Below, one piece after another: positions 12,063 through 23,867 of a DNA stretch of 64,000 nucleotides. This DNA comes from Scilla litardierei. Its lineage: Eukaryota; Streptophyta; Magnoliopsida; Asparagales; Asparagaceae. The position numbers and the translations under genes are program-made. The stretch covers positions 146,713,266 through 146,777,265 of the forward strand of contig CM061142.1 of NCBI GenBank assembly GCA_030789695.1, written 5' to 3'. The stretch's first letter is position 1. Every line of letters starts with the position of its first letter. Below the pieces are notes generated by a model. The model had not been told where the DNA came from. It did not search any database and saw only the letters and a program-made list of their open reading frames with translations.

Positions 12063-12340
12063 CCAATCTCTTGCAAACCCTAACCTAGACAAGCTAGCGT
12101 GAAGAACATCATCATCGTTCAATCGCATCTCGAGCCCACTCTCAGGCAAACTCGAGCTACGACCTAGGTTGGGATAGTTCCTACCCATCCAATCTCTTGC
12201 AAACGGGTATTGGTATAGAATTACAATCGAAAACCCTAGTTTCGGTCCAATCTCTTGCAAACCGATTCCGGAGAAATTCAATTGCAACCCAATTCTAATT
12301 TCTAGGGCTTCCTATCAAGTTGGGATCCAATCTCTTGCAA
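12063..12340 (-). other. five-hairpin leader module, minus LTR
   Basis: Complements of the loop TTGCAAGAGATTGG lie at 12327-12340, 12247-12260, 12189-12202, 12135-12148 (diverged, TTGCCTGAGAGTGG) and 12063-12076. Spacings are 80, 58, 54 and 72 bp in transcript order. Flanks pair: TTGGGAT/ATCCCAA, ATCGGT/ACCGA, TACCCGT/ATGGGTA with a G-U pair, and CTCGAG-type for the fourth; the fifth is weaker. The module lies between the TATA-like box and the primer site, so it would be in the 5' leader of the RNA. Confidence 0.75.
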
Positions 12341-12829
12341 ATCCCAATCGGTATGAATCCCTAGCTATTCGTATTAAATCAATCCCAAACTAACCCTAAT
12401 CGATTCTAGTAATAATTTCACCAATTCATCATAAATTAGAAATAGGGTTCGTAGTGTTCATCCCTATGCCCTAAGACGATAGAACTACTCACAATTCATA
12501 ATGAAATTCAATAAAAATTCACAATTAAAATCAATAGAATTTATAGCAATATTTAATATATCAATAAAAATGGAGTTTTTGATAGGGAGAGAGACAAACC
12601 AATGAAGAACAAAATAGCATCCAACAAAATAACTTTTTTCTCTCCTCCCTAAAAGCTAAATCTAATTCCTAAAAAGTAATCTAAAAAAGGCTGCAAAAAG
12701 TTCTGAAAAAGCTCCCTAAACTAGGTTAAAAACTGGGGTTAAATACCCCCCAAAATCACCCAAAAAATCCTGACGAAAATGCCCCTGCACAGCCTCAAAA
12801 TCGTAACTTACGCTACAGGCAGCGCGGCT

Positions 12830-13215
12830 CACTCGGTCGAGTGACAAATGTCACTCGGCCGAGTGAGAGACCCTGATGGATTCCAGAGAGTTGGGGGTCT
12901 TGGGGGTCATCTCCTCGGGAGTCACTCGGCCGAGTGACTTTTCTTCACTCGGCCGATGGTCGTTCTTCACTCGGGCGGACGGCATTCGTCACTCGGCCGA
13001 GTCGGTCTTTGGGGCTGACTGACGGATTCCAGAGAGTTCAACATTTTTGGTTGCCGTCGTCTTGGCTCCACTCGGGCGAGGGATGACTCGGTGCTCGGCC
13101 GAGTGGTCTGGCGATGCTCGGCCGAGTGCACGCTGATATTAGCTCTGTTGTGTGTCCGATCTGGCCGACCGAGCGGGCTGTCTATGCTAAGCCTAGTGAC
13201 TCCTTCACTTGACCG
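12830..13215. repeat. CACTCGGCCGAGTG array in the minus 5' LTR
   Basis: About ten palindromes of the CACTCGGCCGAGTG type, several degenerate (for example ACTCGGGCGAG), lie upstream of the LTR TATA-like box. They correspond to 43145-43530 in the second element. Confidence 0.8.
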
Positions 13216-13514
13216 AGTGGCATGCTGAAAATGCCTATTCTTCGTATTTTTGCCTCCTCGTCGCTCCTACGACGTTCTTTCTTCTTCCACTCCTCTCCAA
13301 TCGCAGAATACCCCTCAAGAGAGTCGTCGGTGACACTCCGGAGTGGGTGCATCTCAGAATCACTCCAAATCTCTCCAAATCTCCTGAAATACGACAAAAA
13401 CAACAAATCGTGAAAAGCATCGCAATATTGTCGAATAAACGTGAAAAACACGATTTGAGCGATCTAAATGGCATGCAAACATGCAGAAAAAAGGTGTAAA
13501 ATACGGAGTGATCA

Positions 13515-14782
13515 ATCACCAAAAACAGGCAAGTGTGCGAATCTAAATAAATCATTGGAGTATTAATGTTTAAATGCATTTTCTGTGCGTGTGTGTTTGT
13601 GTGTGGACCCCGATTAAGTGAATTGATATTCCATGTGTGCGTGTGTGTGGACACTTATTAATTGAAAATTGACGATGACATGAAACTCTTGAACTGCTTT
13701 GAACACATTTGATTGTATTGCACAACCTGCGGGTAATAGGGCACTCTTCAAGACAGAGAGAGTGATCTCTTGTACGGATACACAACCTGCGGGTAATAGG
13801 GCACTCTCCAAGACAGAGAGAGTGATCCCTTGTACGGATCCGTAGCCTGCGGGCAATAAGGCACTCTCCAAGATAGAGAGAGTGATCCCTTGTACAGATA
13901 ACCTGCGGGGAATATGGCACTCACCTAGCAGAGTGAGTGATCCCTTGTACGAACTTGTCTTGTGCACTTGGGTTGGGGTAGGGTTGAGCGGTCGCACGGT
14001 TTAGAGGGTTTGACCCCCCTCTAACCGTAAGGCGTGAACCCTTCGTGACATACACGGTCTTGTCCTGTCTTGCATTGCCTTGTTTTGTCTTGTCTTGTAG
14101 CCGAAAGCACATGCTACGGCCATTGCCATGCCACGTTTACTTTCCTGCACCGTCTTTCACTTTCCTGCCATGACCATGTAATTGACATGCTTATTACTTT
14201 ACTTTTTTTGCTTTAGAACTGTCATGCTAGTAGTACCTTACTTTACCTTGCTTGAATTGCCATGTTTAATGATGCTGACATCTTGTAATAAAATCATTAA
14301 TGCTTCATAATTTATTACTTTTCATACACCTTGCCTTGGGCCGTCTTACTTTTACTTGCAGGCCCTTGCTGACATACATTCATGTTTTTTTGAAATGTAT
14401 GTCAGATCACGAGACAGGTTGCTAGGAGGACTTATTGAGATGCCTGACCTAGAGAGCCAGGAGTTTGCTGTAGATGCTGAGTCATTTTCTGAGGAAGGCT
14501 AGAGACTCTTCCCTGACACTGCTTTAGTTTCTGCTTTAGTACCTTTGTTGTAGTTTCCTTTGGCCATGCTGAGGCCCTGTTGTTATTTCTTGTACGAACT
14601 CTGGATGTGGCTGTAAATTAATGAAATGTTTATATGGTTTTGACTGCAAGTAAGAACCTGTACATTGAATGGTGTATCACTACAGATGCATATTGGGCTC
14701 GAGTTTCACAGCTTCTGCCCATGCGGACCTTCGTCTCGTCCTCGCTTCTGTCATTTTGGGAAGCTGGACATGACAGGTTTTT
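13515..14782 (+). mobile_element. LTR-like relative of element X, plus orientation
   Basis: Several blocks match element X in inverted orientation: TTGTCTTGTCTTGT with TAAGGCGTGAAC (13960-14100 versus 825-985), GCTGACATACAT...GTATGTCAGATC (14370-14410 versus about 650-690), and CTTCACAGCTTCTGCCCATGCGGACC to GACATGACA (14700-14782 versus 209-290). The end ...GACATGACA followed by GGTTTTTGTGGTGGCCCATG marks the LTR/internal edge seen at 209. No coding region is present. The left edge is unclear because the Athila-like LTR ends here. Confidence 0.5.
13722..13952 (+). repeat. 60-bp tandem repeat, four copies
   Basis: Units start near 13722, 13782, 13842 and 13901 with ACAACCTGCGGGTAATAGGG, followed by CACTC, AGAGAGAGTGATCCCTTG and TACGGAT. 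The last unit is shortened. Each holds a short inverted pair CACTCT...AGAGTG. Confidence 0.9.
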
Positions 14783-16313
14783 GTGGTGGCCCATGCAGGT
14801 CATGCATTTGCAAACTTCAGAACAATAAAAATACTATCATTAGCCAAAACGTCTAAAATTATCTCGTACACGAAATTTAACAGAGTATCTTGTCTCAGCT
14901 TGATAGGAAAAACCATTAGACCAGAATTGTAGGAAGACTTAGTTAGATATCCATACTGTTAGTTAGACACCTTCGTTAAGTTGTAGTCATTATCATCTTA
15001 GGAGCCGCCTCGGTCGTAATACGATCTTGGGTCTTATTCAGCTCTGACCATATTAGATTTTCAGAGTTTCTGTTAGTCGTTCACTTGGACCTATCGAATT
15101 TCGGGCCCAGCAGAACATAGTGAATATCGCAACCGTCCTCAAGGGACCCTTTTTTCTTGAATTCTCCAGCACAATCTAGTTCGTAAGAAAATCTTAGTAC
15201 TAAGTTTTCATAATCTTTAGTCGACCCAATAATCATGCTCTTGGTTTTTATTATTATTCCTAATCATTACACTTCCATGATAATGACCGTAGAATTTCAT
15301 CGTAACAGATTCACTAGGTTATCCCTCGTAGTATTTACATTTTGACCATTCAATTCCCTCCTTTGCCCTCGTCTCACGTGATTACTTCATGACAATCATC
15401 ATTAACCTTTTGAGTCTTTTCCATTGCATATCCCGATTCTTTTAAAAGTATCTTCGATAGTCCTTTTATTGAATTTCCTCTCCCAGTTTAAATTCTTTGG
15501 AAACATTTAGCATGAACTTAGATTTCCTACCTTTCAGTTGACTTAACTTCATTCTTGATTTGAAACTCTCTTTGACATCATCTTTAAGTTATTATCTCAT
15601 AATGATTTTCTAATCTATATCATCCATACCCATATATTTATCCTACCTTCTTCATATAATGAACTACTTTTTTTTAAACCTTATTTCTATTTTGCCAATT
15701 CATTATATCATTTTCTTTTACTACTAAACTTATTTCAAACAACTTATCGTACATACTTTTAAATACTTTTCTATGCTCCAACTTTTAAGTGTGTCAGTTT
15801 TACATTCATCGTATCCATACTTAAAAATTTTATACAAATCTAATTCTAATTGCAGAACAAGCACTGCATCACTATACTCATTATTCTCTTCGTCTATTAT
15901 TTGACTAATCATATTTCACGTTTTAACTTATACCATTTACTCAACTTGTCATTTTTCCATATATCTTTCTTTTCCTTAATTACTTAATTGTTCATAAATA
16001 TTTTATGTCACCCAACCAAACTAACTCCTTATCCAAGCCTCATATGGAATCGTTCATCGATCACAATCTTGACTCGTTGCATCATTCAACTTTATCCTAC
16101 ACTATTGCTTAGTTATCACATTAGTGCTTGTCTTTGCCTAGGTCAACTTTAGTATAAGTATAGTGTGTCTATTAGTATAAATTGTGATGTTGTTGTGATG
16201 CATGTATATAGGTAGTATGTGTGGACCCGTGTGTGAGAAACTCGGTGTCCCACTCAGGTATGAATGGGCACCCTCTTGGCATGTTAGCATGAAGGTCTAT
16301 TGGGTTGTATGTG
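14783..16313. other. AT-rich DNA with no supported gene
   Basis: The first about 70 bp continue the internal sequence of the element X relative. From about 14900 to 16310 I find only short open frames with no recognisable domain and no repeat structure. It may be decayed internal sequence of the same element. Confidence 0.4.
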
Positions 16314-16328
16314 CATGTACGGTAATAT

Positions 16329-16384
<56 letters not shown>

Positions 16385-16399
16385 ATATTACCGTACATG
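16314..16399. repeat. 86-bp perfect palindrome with (TA)n centre
   Basis: The left arm CATGTACGGTAATATGTGAT and its exact reverse complement at the right enclose a (TA)n run of about 50 bp, itself self-complementary. The right arm touches the truncated 5' end of the LINE. It can extrude as a cruciform and may mark the breakpoint of the LINE insertion. Confidence 0.9.
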
Positions 16400-18246
16400 A
16401 TTTTGACTTGAAGAAAGCTTTTGACTGTGTTAACAGGGAATTCGTATATTTCATGCTCCATCGGATGGGTTTCAGGCACAAGTTTATTAGTTGGATATGT
16501 GAATGTATTTCAACCCCCTCTTTCTCTGTCATGATTAATGGGTCCCCCTATGGCATGTTTCAATCTAATAGAGGGCTGAGGCAGGGAGATCCCCTCTCCC
16601 CCTATCTCTTTGTGATTGTTATGGAAGCTTTCTCCTTACTTATGGCTAGAGCCACTGCTACCAACAGTATTAAGCCTATGAAGAGAGTGGGAGCTGTTAC
16701 TCACCTGTTGTTTGCTGATGACCTGCTGGTTTTCTGTCGTGCTAGGGAGGACTCATTTATGGGTTTGAGAGACCTGCTTTCTGTTTTCAAATCCTATACG
16801 GGGCTTGAAGTTAATTGGAGTAAAAGTGCTGGGATTTTCAGTAAGGGGGTCAGGGGGGCCGGTGCTCTGGCTGATATTTTGGGAATTAAAAAGGTGCAAT
16901 CTCTTGCTATATACTTGGGCTTGCCGCTCTCCTCTAAGTATCCCAACGCTGCTATGTATAGCCGCCTGATTGATAGATGTAAGAGCAGGTTACAGGGGTG
17001 GACTTCATCTTTGCTATCTATTGCTGGCCAAATTGAGCTCATCAAAACTGTTATCTATGGCATGGTTGTGTTCTGGATGCAAACCTTTCGCATTCCCAAG
17101 TCTGTTTTGCGCACTCTCACATCTATTTGCAGAGGTTTCATTTGGGGAAAGAACCACCTTTGGGCTTGGGATGATATTTGTGTTCCTAAGCAAGAAGGTG
17201 GAGTGGGGCTTAGAAGTTTCACCGATTTGAATAACGCATATGGCGTTAAGTTGGCTTGGCGTATGCTTACTCATAAGGGTATCTGGGCTTCCTATATGAG
17301 GAAACACTATATGAGCAACACGGGCCTCTTCCGGGCTAAGGCACACCCTATGCAATCTGGTACCTGGAAATTCATCCTGCATTGTCGTGAATTTACAAAG
17401 AAACTCACCCAACTTCTTGTCAGAGATGGGTCGTCTACCTTCTTCTGGTATGATAATTGGCTTTCGTGTGGGCCCCTGAATGATTCTTTTGAGGTGCCTT
17501 CTGGGGAAGAGATGTATATGGTTAGAGATTATTGGACTGGTGAGGGATGGGTGAACTCAAGCTCCATTAATTCTGTGCGGCACTTGATTGATCGGGTTTC
17601 TTTAACTTCTGGCGATGATTCTTGGTCTTGGGTCTCTAAGTCTCCTTCTCTGCAAAATGCCTGGTCTGGAACTAGAGCTATTAAGCCATTATTTCCCTTC
17701 TACAAGGTGGTCTGGTATCAGGGGCACATCCCTAAGATGGCTATCACGTTATTGCGAGCTTTCCACGGGAAACTCCTTACCCATGATAAGCTCGTACAAT
17801 GGGGAGTGCCTTCTTCGCCTTTTTGTGTGCTATGCACTAATAACATTCATGAAAGCTTGGATCACATATTTTTTGAGTGTAGTTATTCTAACTATATCCT
17901 TTGCAGGAGTCTCCTTAAAATGGGGGTTACATTTGACATGCCATCCTCTCTTGCCGGTATGGGGGAGTTGATTCTCTCACGCTACCATAAGAAAGATAAC
18001 ACTGGGAGACTTGCCAAGACTGTTCTTGCTGCGATGACCTGGCACATTTGGAGAGAGAGGAATAGGAGAATATTTGAAGGTAGCAGTCAGAGGCAGACTG
18101 CCTTGTTTGATGATATTGCTGAGGACATTGGAATTGCCATGAGAGATGTGGAGTGGGACATTGACAGTGGTATTGCTCCCCCCCCCTCAAATTGGGGTCT
18201 GTTTCTTAGGTTTTGTAATAATTGTATATTGTGGCCCTTGGGATAG
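16400..18246 (+). pseudogene. L1-type LINE ORF2, 5'-truncated (reverse transcriptase)
   Basis: This is the C-terminal two thirds of a non-LTR reverse transcriptase, which copies its own RNA at a nicked target. It starts inside the RT domain at FDLKKAFDCVN, so the endonuclease and first RT motifs are missing. Visible are RGLRQGDPLSPYLF (about residues 55-69), the catalytic LLFADDLLVF (about 108-117), GLEVNWSKS, YLGLPL, and a C-terminal zf-RVT-like region (WYQGHIPK, then C..C...H...C near residues 480-510). About 612 codons are open with no stop, ending TAG at 18244-18246. No ATG fits a natural start. A short 3' UTR with AATAAAG (about 18351) and a (TA)62 tract follows. Likely a dead-on-arrival insertion. 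Confidence 0.92.
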
Positions 18247-18373
18247 CGGATGGGTGCTTGTTTGGGTTGGGGGTGATGGCGCCTGTGCTCTTACCCCGGC
18301 TCTCAAGTTTCCCTCTTCCTCCCTAGAGTCTTGTATTCTTTTCTTGATTCAATAAAGATGCAAAGCATATTCT

Positions 18374-18501
<128 letters not shown>

Positions 18502-18681
18502 GTAAAATGCGCCTGAGCTCGTGCTCAGATGGGATTCCTGCGCTCGACCCCTCCTGACCGTCCGATCCGATCAGCGATCATGGTAATATCTGACCTTTTG
18601 GTGCAATTACCAAAACGCCCTTTAAGCTCTTTTTAACGCGCCTCTGTACTAAATTACCTTTAACCCCTTTTGTACTAAATA

Positions 18682-18785
18682 CAATCGCCACCAATTCTTT
18701 TGCTCACTCCCGCGCAAAACGCAGAAGCTGGAGCAATCGCCACCAATTCTTTTGCTCACTCCCGTGCAAAACGCAGAAGCTGGAG
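18682..18785 (+). repeat. 52-bp direct repeat, two copies
   Basis: Units starting CAATCGCCACCAATTCTTTT at 18682 and 18734 differ at one or two positions. Each contains TTGCTCACTCCCGCGCAAAAC, a variant of the dispersed motif. Confidence 0.85.
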
Positions 18786-18949
18786 TAGATCCCCAGTTTT
18801 GCACAAGGTCTTCGATTTCAACAGCCCACGCCTAAGATCGCCCCCCAAATCCAGGCCATCACACTCTCGTTGATTCCCCTGTTACTCTCCTCCATCGAGG
18901 TAAGGATCGTCATCCCTAATTTGTTGGACATCTCATATTGCTCAACGCA

Positions 18950-19165
18950 AATAACGGGATAAATTTTTGAAGGGTTTTGCGCGGGGAGTAATTTCCAACC
19001 TTTGGACGATTAGCCTGGAAATTCCTCTCCGCGCACAACTGGCTAAATTTTTGTCCCGTTTTGCGCGGTGAGTAATTTCCAAACTAGCGAAGTGTTGCGA
19101 TGGAAATTACTCTCCGCGCACAACCCTTCAAACATCGCACCCGTTGTGCGCGTTGAGCAATATGA
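18950..19165. repeat. GCTCA-CGCGCACAAC motif cluster upstream of the FAR1/MULE gene
   Basis: Six copies in alternating orientation: GCTCAACGCAAATAACGG, GTTTTGCGCGGGGAGTAATT, CTCTCCGCGCACAACTGG, GTTTTGCGCGGTGAGTAATT, CTCTCCGCGCACAACCC and GTTGTGCGCGTTGAGCAAT. They form imperfect inverted pairs with arms 20-40 bp apart. The transposase start codon lies 320 bp downstream. The rest of 18500-19484 has no supported gene. Confidence 0.8.
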
Positions 19166-19484
19166 GATGTCCATCAAAACTTGCCGAAGCAGCTCATATA
19201 GCACAACAACATGGAGCGAATGGCGTACATAATAGTGCCTACCGCGAAAACGGTTGATATGTTTGATTTTTTGATGGATTTGATCCGGTCATCAAATATG
19301 ATGGTAACAATTAGATCAGATTGAAAAAGAATAGATATAATACGCAAGGTTTAAACATGATTAGTAATAGTAGTGTGGTTTCAACTAACATACTGATGAT
19401 GATCTACTGATACTTGGATAGACATGTATAGCAGTCATGCTGCGGCAATATTACTGATATTTTTACTTGTTTCTAATGTAGAAA

Positions 19485-22011
19485 ATGAAAATCGAAGAGA
19501 GTGAACCCTATGTGCATGATCAGGAGATGCCAAATGAGATTGAAGCTGAAAATGACAGTGCAAACAGCGTATATCAAGAGGATAGGCATAGTGATAGTGA
19601 AAAAGGCAGCCCACATGTTGGAATGACATTTCAAACAGAAGAAGATACGTATCAATTTTATAATACATATGCAGCAATGAAAGGTTTTGCAACCCGAAAG
19701 GGATCTACGGGAAAGGGAAAAGATGGCAATACCACGAGGAGGAAGTATACGTGTAACAAAGAAGGGTATAAAAGCTTAAAAGATAAGAGGGAGATAGGGA
19801 GGGACATTAATCGAAGGAAAAACGAGAGAGAAGGCTGTATGGCTCGAATGACAGTTCATAAAATCACCGGAGGAGTATGGCGGATAAACTCCTTTAATGA
19901 TGATCATAATCATGAGTTGATAAAAAGCCCAGCGAAGATCCAGATGCTACGGTCACATAAAAGATCGTAGATGGACGGAACATGTAGGAATTTAGTTGAT
20001 CAGATGCGTGGCTGTGGAGTAGGACCTGCAAAGATTGCAAGGATTCTAAATGCCACGAGTAGTAGTAATGTCAATATTACTACGCAACAATGCATTGATC
20101 ATGGGAGAGTAGAAAGAAAGAACAACATTGGGAAGGAATGCATTAGAGTAATAGAACAATTTATTAAAAGGCAAGCTACAGACTCTCAGTTCTATTATGC
20201 TATTGAGCATGATGAAGAGAATGTATGCAGGAGTATATTTTGGGCTGATGGAAGGGCGAGGACATCATACAGCCAGTTTGGAGATGTTGTTGTATTTGAT
20301 GTCACTTATAAGACAAATAGATTCATGTTGCATTTTGCACCTTTTACAGGTGTCAATCATCATAAACAGTCTATTTTATTTGGATGTGCTCTTCTTGCTG
20401 ATGAGAAGGAAGAAACCTTTGTTTGGTTATTCGGACAGTGGTTAACATGTATGTGGGATAAAGCACCAGGAGCTATCATCACCGATCAAGACCCGGCAAT
20501 ATGCAATGCAATCAAAAGAGTTTTTCCAAATACAAAACACAGGTATTGCATATGGCATATCAGTCTGCACGAAGATGAGCATCTATGTTCATTGCGGTCT
20601 TCTTATAACCCTGAATTTGAAGAAGACTATGCAAACTGGTGTAAGAACAGTCAAAATGTTGAAGAAGCTGAGAATTGTTGGTGCATCTTAATGGAGAAGT
20701 ACCAAACGGAATTTCAGGAGCCATTGACAGAAAAACAAAAAAATGAAATGAAAGCCTGGAAGTGGTTGCATACAATGCATGAGAAAGCACAGCATTGGAT
20801 TAAGGCGTACATACTGGATACTTTCTTTGCGGGTATGAATGTTAATACGATAGAGATTGGTGTAAAAATATATGATCAAAATAAACTCAGCACATGGTAT
20901 TCATTTCTTGTTTTGTGTGTAGGCATGGCGTCCAGCCAAAGGAGTGAAAGCATGAACGCGTATTTTCATGGATACGTAAACTGTATGACTCCATTATACG
21001 AGTTCATTGATCAATATGATAAAGCCGTAAAATTTCAGCGAGACAAAGAGGAGAGAGAAGATACTTTTTGTATGCGGAACAAACCAGAATTTAGCGGCAT
21101 GCATGAGTTAGAGGTTCATGCCGCAAAGGTATATACTAGAAACATATTTTCCATTTTTCAAAATCGTTTCAAAAATACTTTATACTGTCGGCACGAAAGG
21201 GTGAGCACGGATGGGGACACGATCACGTATAGAGTAACTATGCGGATTGATGGAAAGAGCTTCGTGCATAATGTTCAATGCAATATATCTAAGGGAATGT
21301 TCAGGTGTACGTGTGCAAGGGCGGTGACTGAAGGTTTGCTATGCACGCAAATTTTATATATGATGAAGCAAAAGTATGATATGCAAGCCATCCCTGAGAG
21401 ATATATTTTACCCAGGTGGACTCTAAATGCAAGACATAGCATCATGAGTCTTGGGGCCTTGTCGACTAGCACAATACACGGAGTGCGTCTAACTCAAAAT
21501 ACTCCACTTCAAGCCTGGAGACTTCGTTCATCATTCGATAAAGTCGTGGAGGCGGTAACAAGAGATCCCCTTCTGTTTGATGTCGTCTTTGGGTGGGCAA
21601 ACAGTTTTTTGGACCAGCATAATATGACTAATAAAGCGCAAACTGCTTCTGAAGAGCCAAGATCACAGGTGGGGTCCAGTGCACCTATCAAACAAGAAGT
21701 GGGAGTAAATGATGTCATTATGCATGATCCTGCAAAAGCTAGAACTAAAGGCCGACCATGAGTGGCGTCAAGGATTCCGTCTGGAATACAAGTCTCACAA
21801 GAACAAAGTCAAACAAGAACAAGGACATGCAGTGTTTGTGCAGAAAAGGGTCATGACATGAGAACTTGTCGTATGAGCACAGCTGGTAGAAATAAGGTAT
21901 ATATGAGCACAGCTGGTTACTATTTTATATACTAGTATAAATTATTGTAACATCATTGCTCCATAATCTCTGTAGGAAAAATCTTCGCCCGATGACTTAA
22001 CAAGGCTGTGA
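19485..22011 (+). pseudogene. FAR1/FRS-type MULE transposase with two in-frame stops
   Basis: A Mutator-like transposase of the FAR1/FHY3-related class, which binds DNA through an N-terminal zinc domain and cuts it with a DDE domain. FAR1 domain: about residues 45-150 (FYNTYAAMKGF, YTCN, GCMARM, DDHNHEL). Catalytic residues are visible: D in FDVTYKTN, D in ITDQDPA, E in QRSESMN. A SWIM-like CTCARAVTEGLLC follows, with Q where the zinc His is expected. TAG at 19968-19970 splits FAR1 from the MULE domain. A 90-bp intron (20833-20922, GTATGA...TGTGTAG) fits, since splicing joins FFAG to MASSQRSES. TGA at 21759-21761 cuts off a CCHC knuckle (CSVCAEKGHDMRTC, 21828-21870). A last intron (21897-21975) leads to a stop at 22011. 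Confidence 0.88.
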
Positions 22012-22469
22012 TATGAAGGATGACATTTTATATCCTAAAGGTAACAATTTTGTATCAGCTTGGAAGAAATATACTACATGCATCTGTAACGGACATATCA
22101 GTGTAAATGGGTTGTAAGTAAACTGGTTCTCTTTAAAAATGGTCATCTGAAAACGGCAGCCTCCTATATTTTTAGTCCAAAATGCAGCCATCGTGGAGTT
22201 GAATTAAGAGGGCTGGGGGTCCAAATTGAACATTAAAACAGTAAGTCTTGGTTATAAGCCTATGATGATGATGCCTATCATTCGAGACCTATATCTGATG
22301 CTGCGGATCTCATATCTTATAATTTCTCTGTTGCTGCAGAACCTGACAAATGTCAAGAAAATTAATGGGATTAAGGAGTAAGAAGCAGAAGCAGTAGAGC
22401 TGAAGAGAATGAAGATTCAAGAGAATGAGGCATGTAGCTGTCCGCGATAAGTAATGGTGGGTAATTGTA

Positions 22470-22760
22470 TACAGTTTAGCTCCGCGCGCACAACGTTTAC
22501 AACTTTTACCAGTTGTGCGCGCTGAGCAAAACTTGGTAATTTTACAGGCTTCCTAATAAGCGCACACAGCGTTCAATAATGTTACGGATGTGCGCGCTGA
22601 GTAATATGGGTAATTGTAAGCAGTTAAGCCCCACGCACACAACGGTTCATAACTTTGACGGTTATGATCGATGAGTAAATGTTGGTAATCGTAGACAGTT
22701 GTGCTCAGCTCGCACAATGTTCAATGCTGTTGCCGTTGGTGCGAGCTGAGTAATTGTAGG
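22470..22760. repeat. GCTCA-CGCGCACAAC motif cluster downstream of the MULE gene
   Basis: About seven motif copies in alternating orientation, for example TAGCTCCGCGCGCACAACG (about 22477), GTTGTGCGCGCTGAGCAAA (about 22513), GATGTGCGCGCTGAGTAAT (about 22590) and GCTCAGCTCGCACAATG (about 22703). Neighbouring opposite copies pair into hairpins with 20-30 base loops. 22012-22470 holds no supported gene. Confidence 0.8.
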
Positions 22761-22915
22761 TACTTCAAGTTAGCATCACGCAATTTTGTAATGTGATGCA
22801 ATTGCACCAAATTTAATGACATTGTATTAAGATCTGTATTCCAACATGCTACAACATTTATGCATTCAAATGTACATAACACAACAAAGTAGAAACTACA
22901 TCTAAACATTTTGCA
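22755..22915. repeat. dispersed repeat R1, copy 1
   Basis: The block ATTAAATGACATTGTATTAAG, then TCTGTATTCCAACA, TACAACATTTATGCATTC, and ACACAACAAAGTAGAAACTAC recurs at 28655-28895, 33480-33805 (two partial copies) and 35335-35510. Each copy lies next to motif clusters, suggesting a repeated part of one transposon family. Confidence 0.75.
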
Positions 22916-22979
22916 ACATCACAGTTTTTGCCCGATTAAGCAATTAAAGCACTAGACTATACTAGGGATACAGGGATTC

Positions 22980-23560
22980 CCACCATGAAAAAAATTTAAA
23001 GTTTGTTGCCATTTATGAGCTGCTCCAGCAGCTGCATCAGCGTCACTTGCTTCTTTGTATCTTGGCCATCCGTCCCCCTGTCTGCGTTGAAGAAGAATCA
23101 GTGATGAACACATAACAAAGCATAATTAAGTTAAAATATTGTACGGGTAGACTTAGAATAAGATAGAACATTTATTATCATCGAGCAGTGATGTCTGCAA
23201 CGAAGTATCAAAGAGCATATACAAGCAGTGAAGAAACGGGTGTGCATGGAAGGTGATAGCTTCAATGACGAAAAACAGAACATATGAAGGAGCAAAGAAC
23301 ATCTTCGACTCAATATATATGTGATGTATTCAATTTCTGCATCACGTCACTAGACGCTAGTATATTGTCCATCTTTGAGTGTTGAGGACGCAGCAGTGAT
23401 GAAGGAAAAAATAGAATGTCGTAGAGAAAATATCATATAACTAGAATAAGATACAATAAGATAGAATAATATCATCAAGAAGTGTAGTGGTTGACGAGGG
23501 CTTATGGGAAGGGAAGCCATATATAGACGACTTTGGATGCCATTGGATGAGGATGAGACT
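22980..23560 (-). other. repeated TATA module and short transcript-like region, copy 1
   Basis: On the minus strand TCGTCTATATATGGCTTCCC (about 23532-23513) is a TATA box shared with five other modules (23890, 24007, 29610, 30880, 34405). Downstream, a short frame starting ATGGACAATATACTAGCG (about 23370) is related to sequences after the modules at 29610, 30880 and 34405. No full protein is recognisable. The minus-strand frame ending near 22998 (VTLMQLLEQLINGN) may be another gene fragment. Confidence 0.45.
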
Positions 23561-23699
23561 ACAGTAGAGTTACTGGGAGGCAACACAAGAGACCCCGTGA
23601 GTCTACAGAAAATTGCTTGTGATTATACAGAAGAATGCCCGTGAATCTACAGCAGATTGATAGGAGCCAGTGTTGTTCCCAATTATGTATGACCGTGGT

Positions 23700-23815
23700 G
23701 GTGTGCCTTGAGCAAAAAAAATAGCTCAACGCGCACAACCGGCAAGAATATGGCCGTTTTGCGCGGAGAGCAAATAATTTTGGAAGATGTGCGCGATGAA
23801 TAAAATCTTATGTAC
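23700..23815. repeat. GCTCA-CGCGCACAAC motif cluster before the twin TATA modules
   Basis: Copies read TAGCTCAACGCGCACAACCG (about 23721), GTTTTGCGCGGAGAGCAAAT (about 23756) and GATGTGCGCGATGAATAAA (about 23786). They precede the plus-strand TATA modules that face the DUF674 fragment. Confidence 0.75.
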
Positions 23816-23867
23816 ATTCACGATCACTGCTTTGTAGACTCATGGGGTCTCTTCTGTAGACTCATCC

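Larger units (their letters stand above)
2782..13514 (-). mobile_element. decayed Athila-like Ty3/gypsy element lacking gag-protease
   Basis: Order on the minus strand: LTR (13514-11690), primer site (11683-11666), RT-RNase H-integrase remnant (11524-7755), hairpin, palindrome array with TATA box, third ORF (6437-4606), 3' non-coding region, LTR fragment (3139-2782). Only about 140 bp separate the primer site from the acidic linker that precedes RT, so gag and protease are missing. The LTR is about 85% identical by eye to that of the element at 42853-54748. The 3' LTR is cut at both sides: a deletion joins the 3' non-coding region to mid-LTR at about 3140, and element X interrupts it at 2781. 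Confidence 0.85.
11690..13514 (-). mobile_element. 5' LTR of the minus Athila-like element (1,825 bp)
   Basis: On the minus strand it begins TGATCACTCCGTATTTTACA at 13514 and ends with TGATCA-type sequence at 11690 next to the primer site. It aligns along its length with the 1,814-bp LTRs at 42853 and 52935. Parts in order: conserved start, CACTCGGCCGAGTG array (13215-12830), TATA-like GGTATTTAACC near 12744, then a leader with five hairpin copies (12340-12063). Confidence 0.9.
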
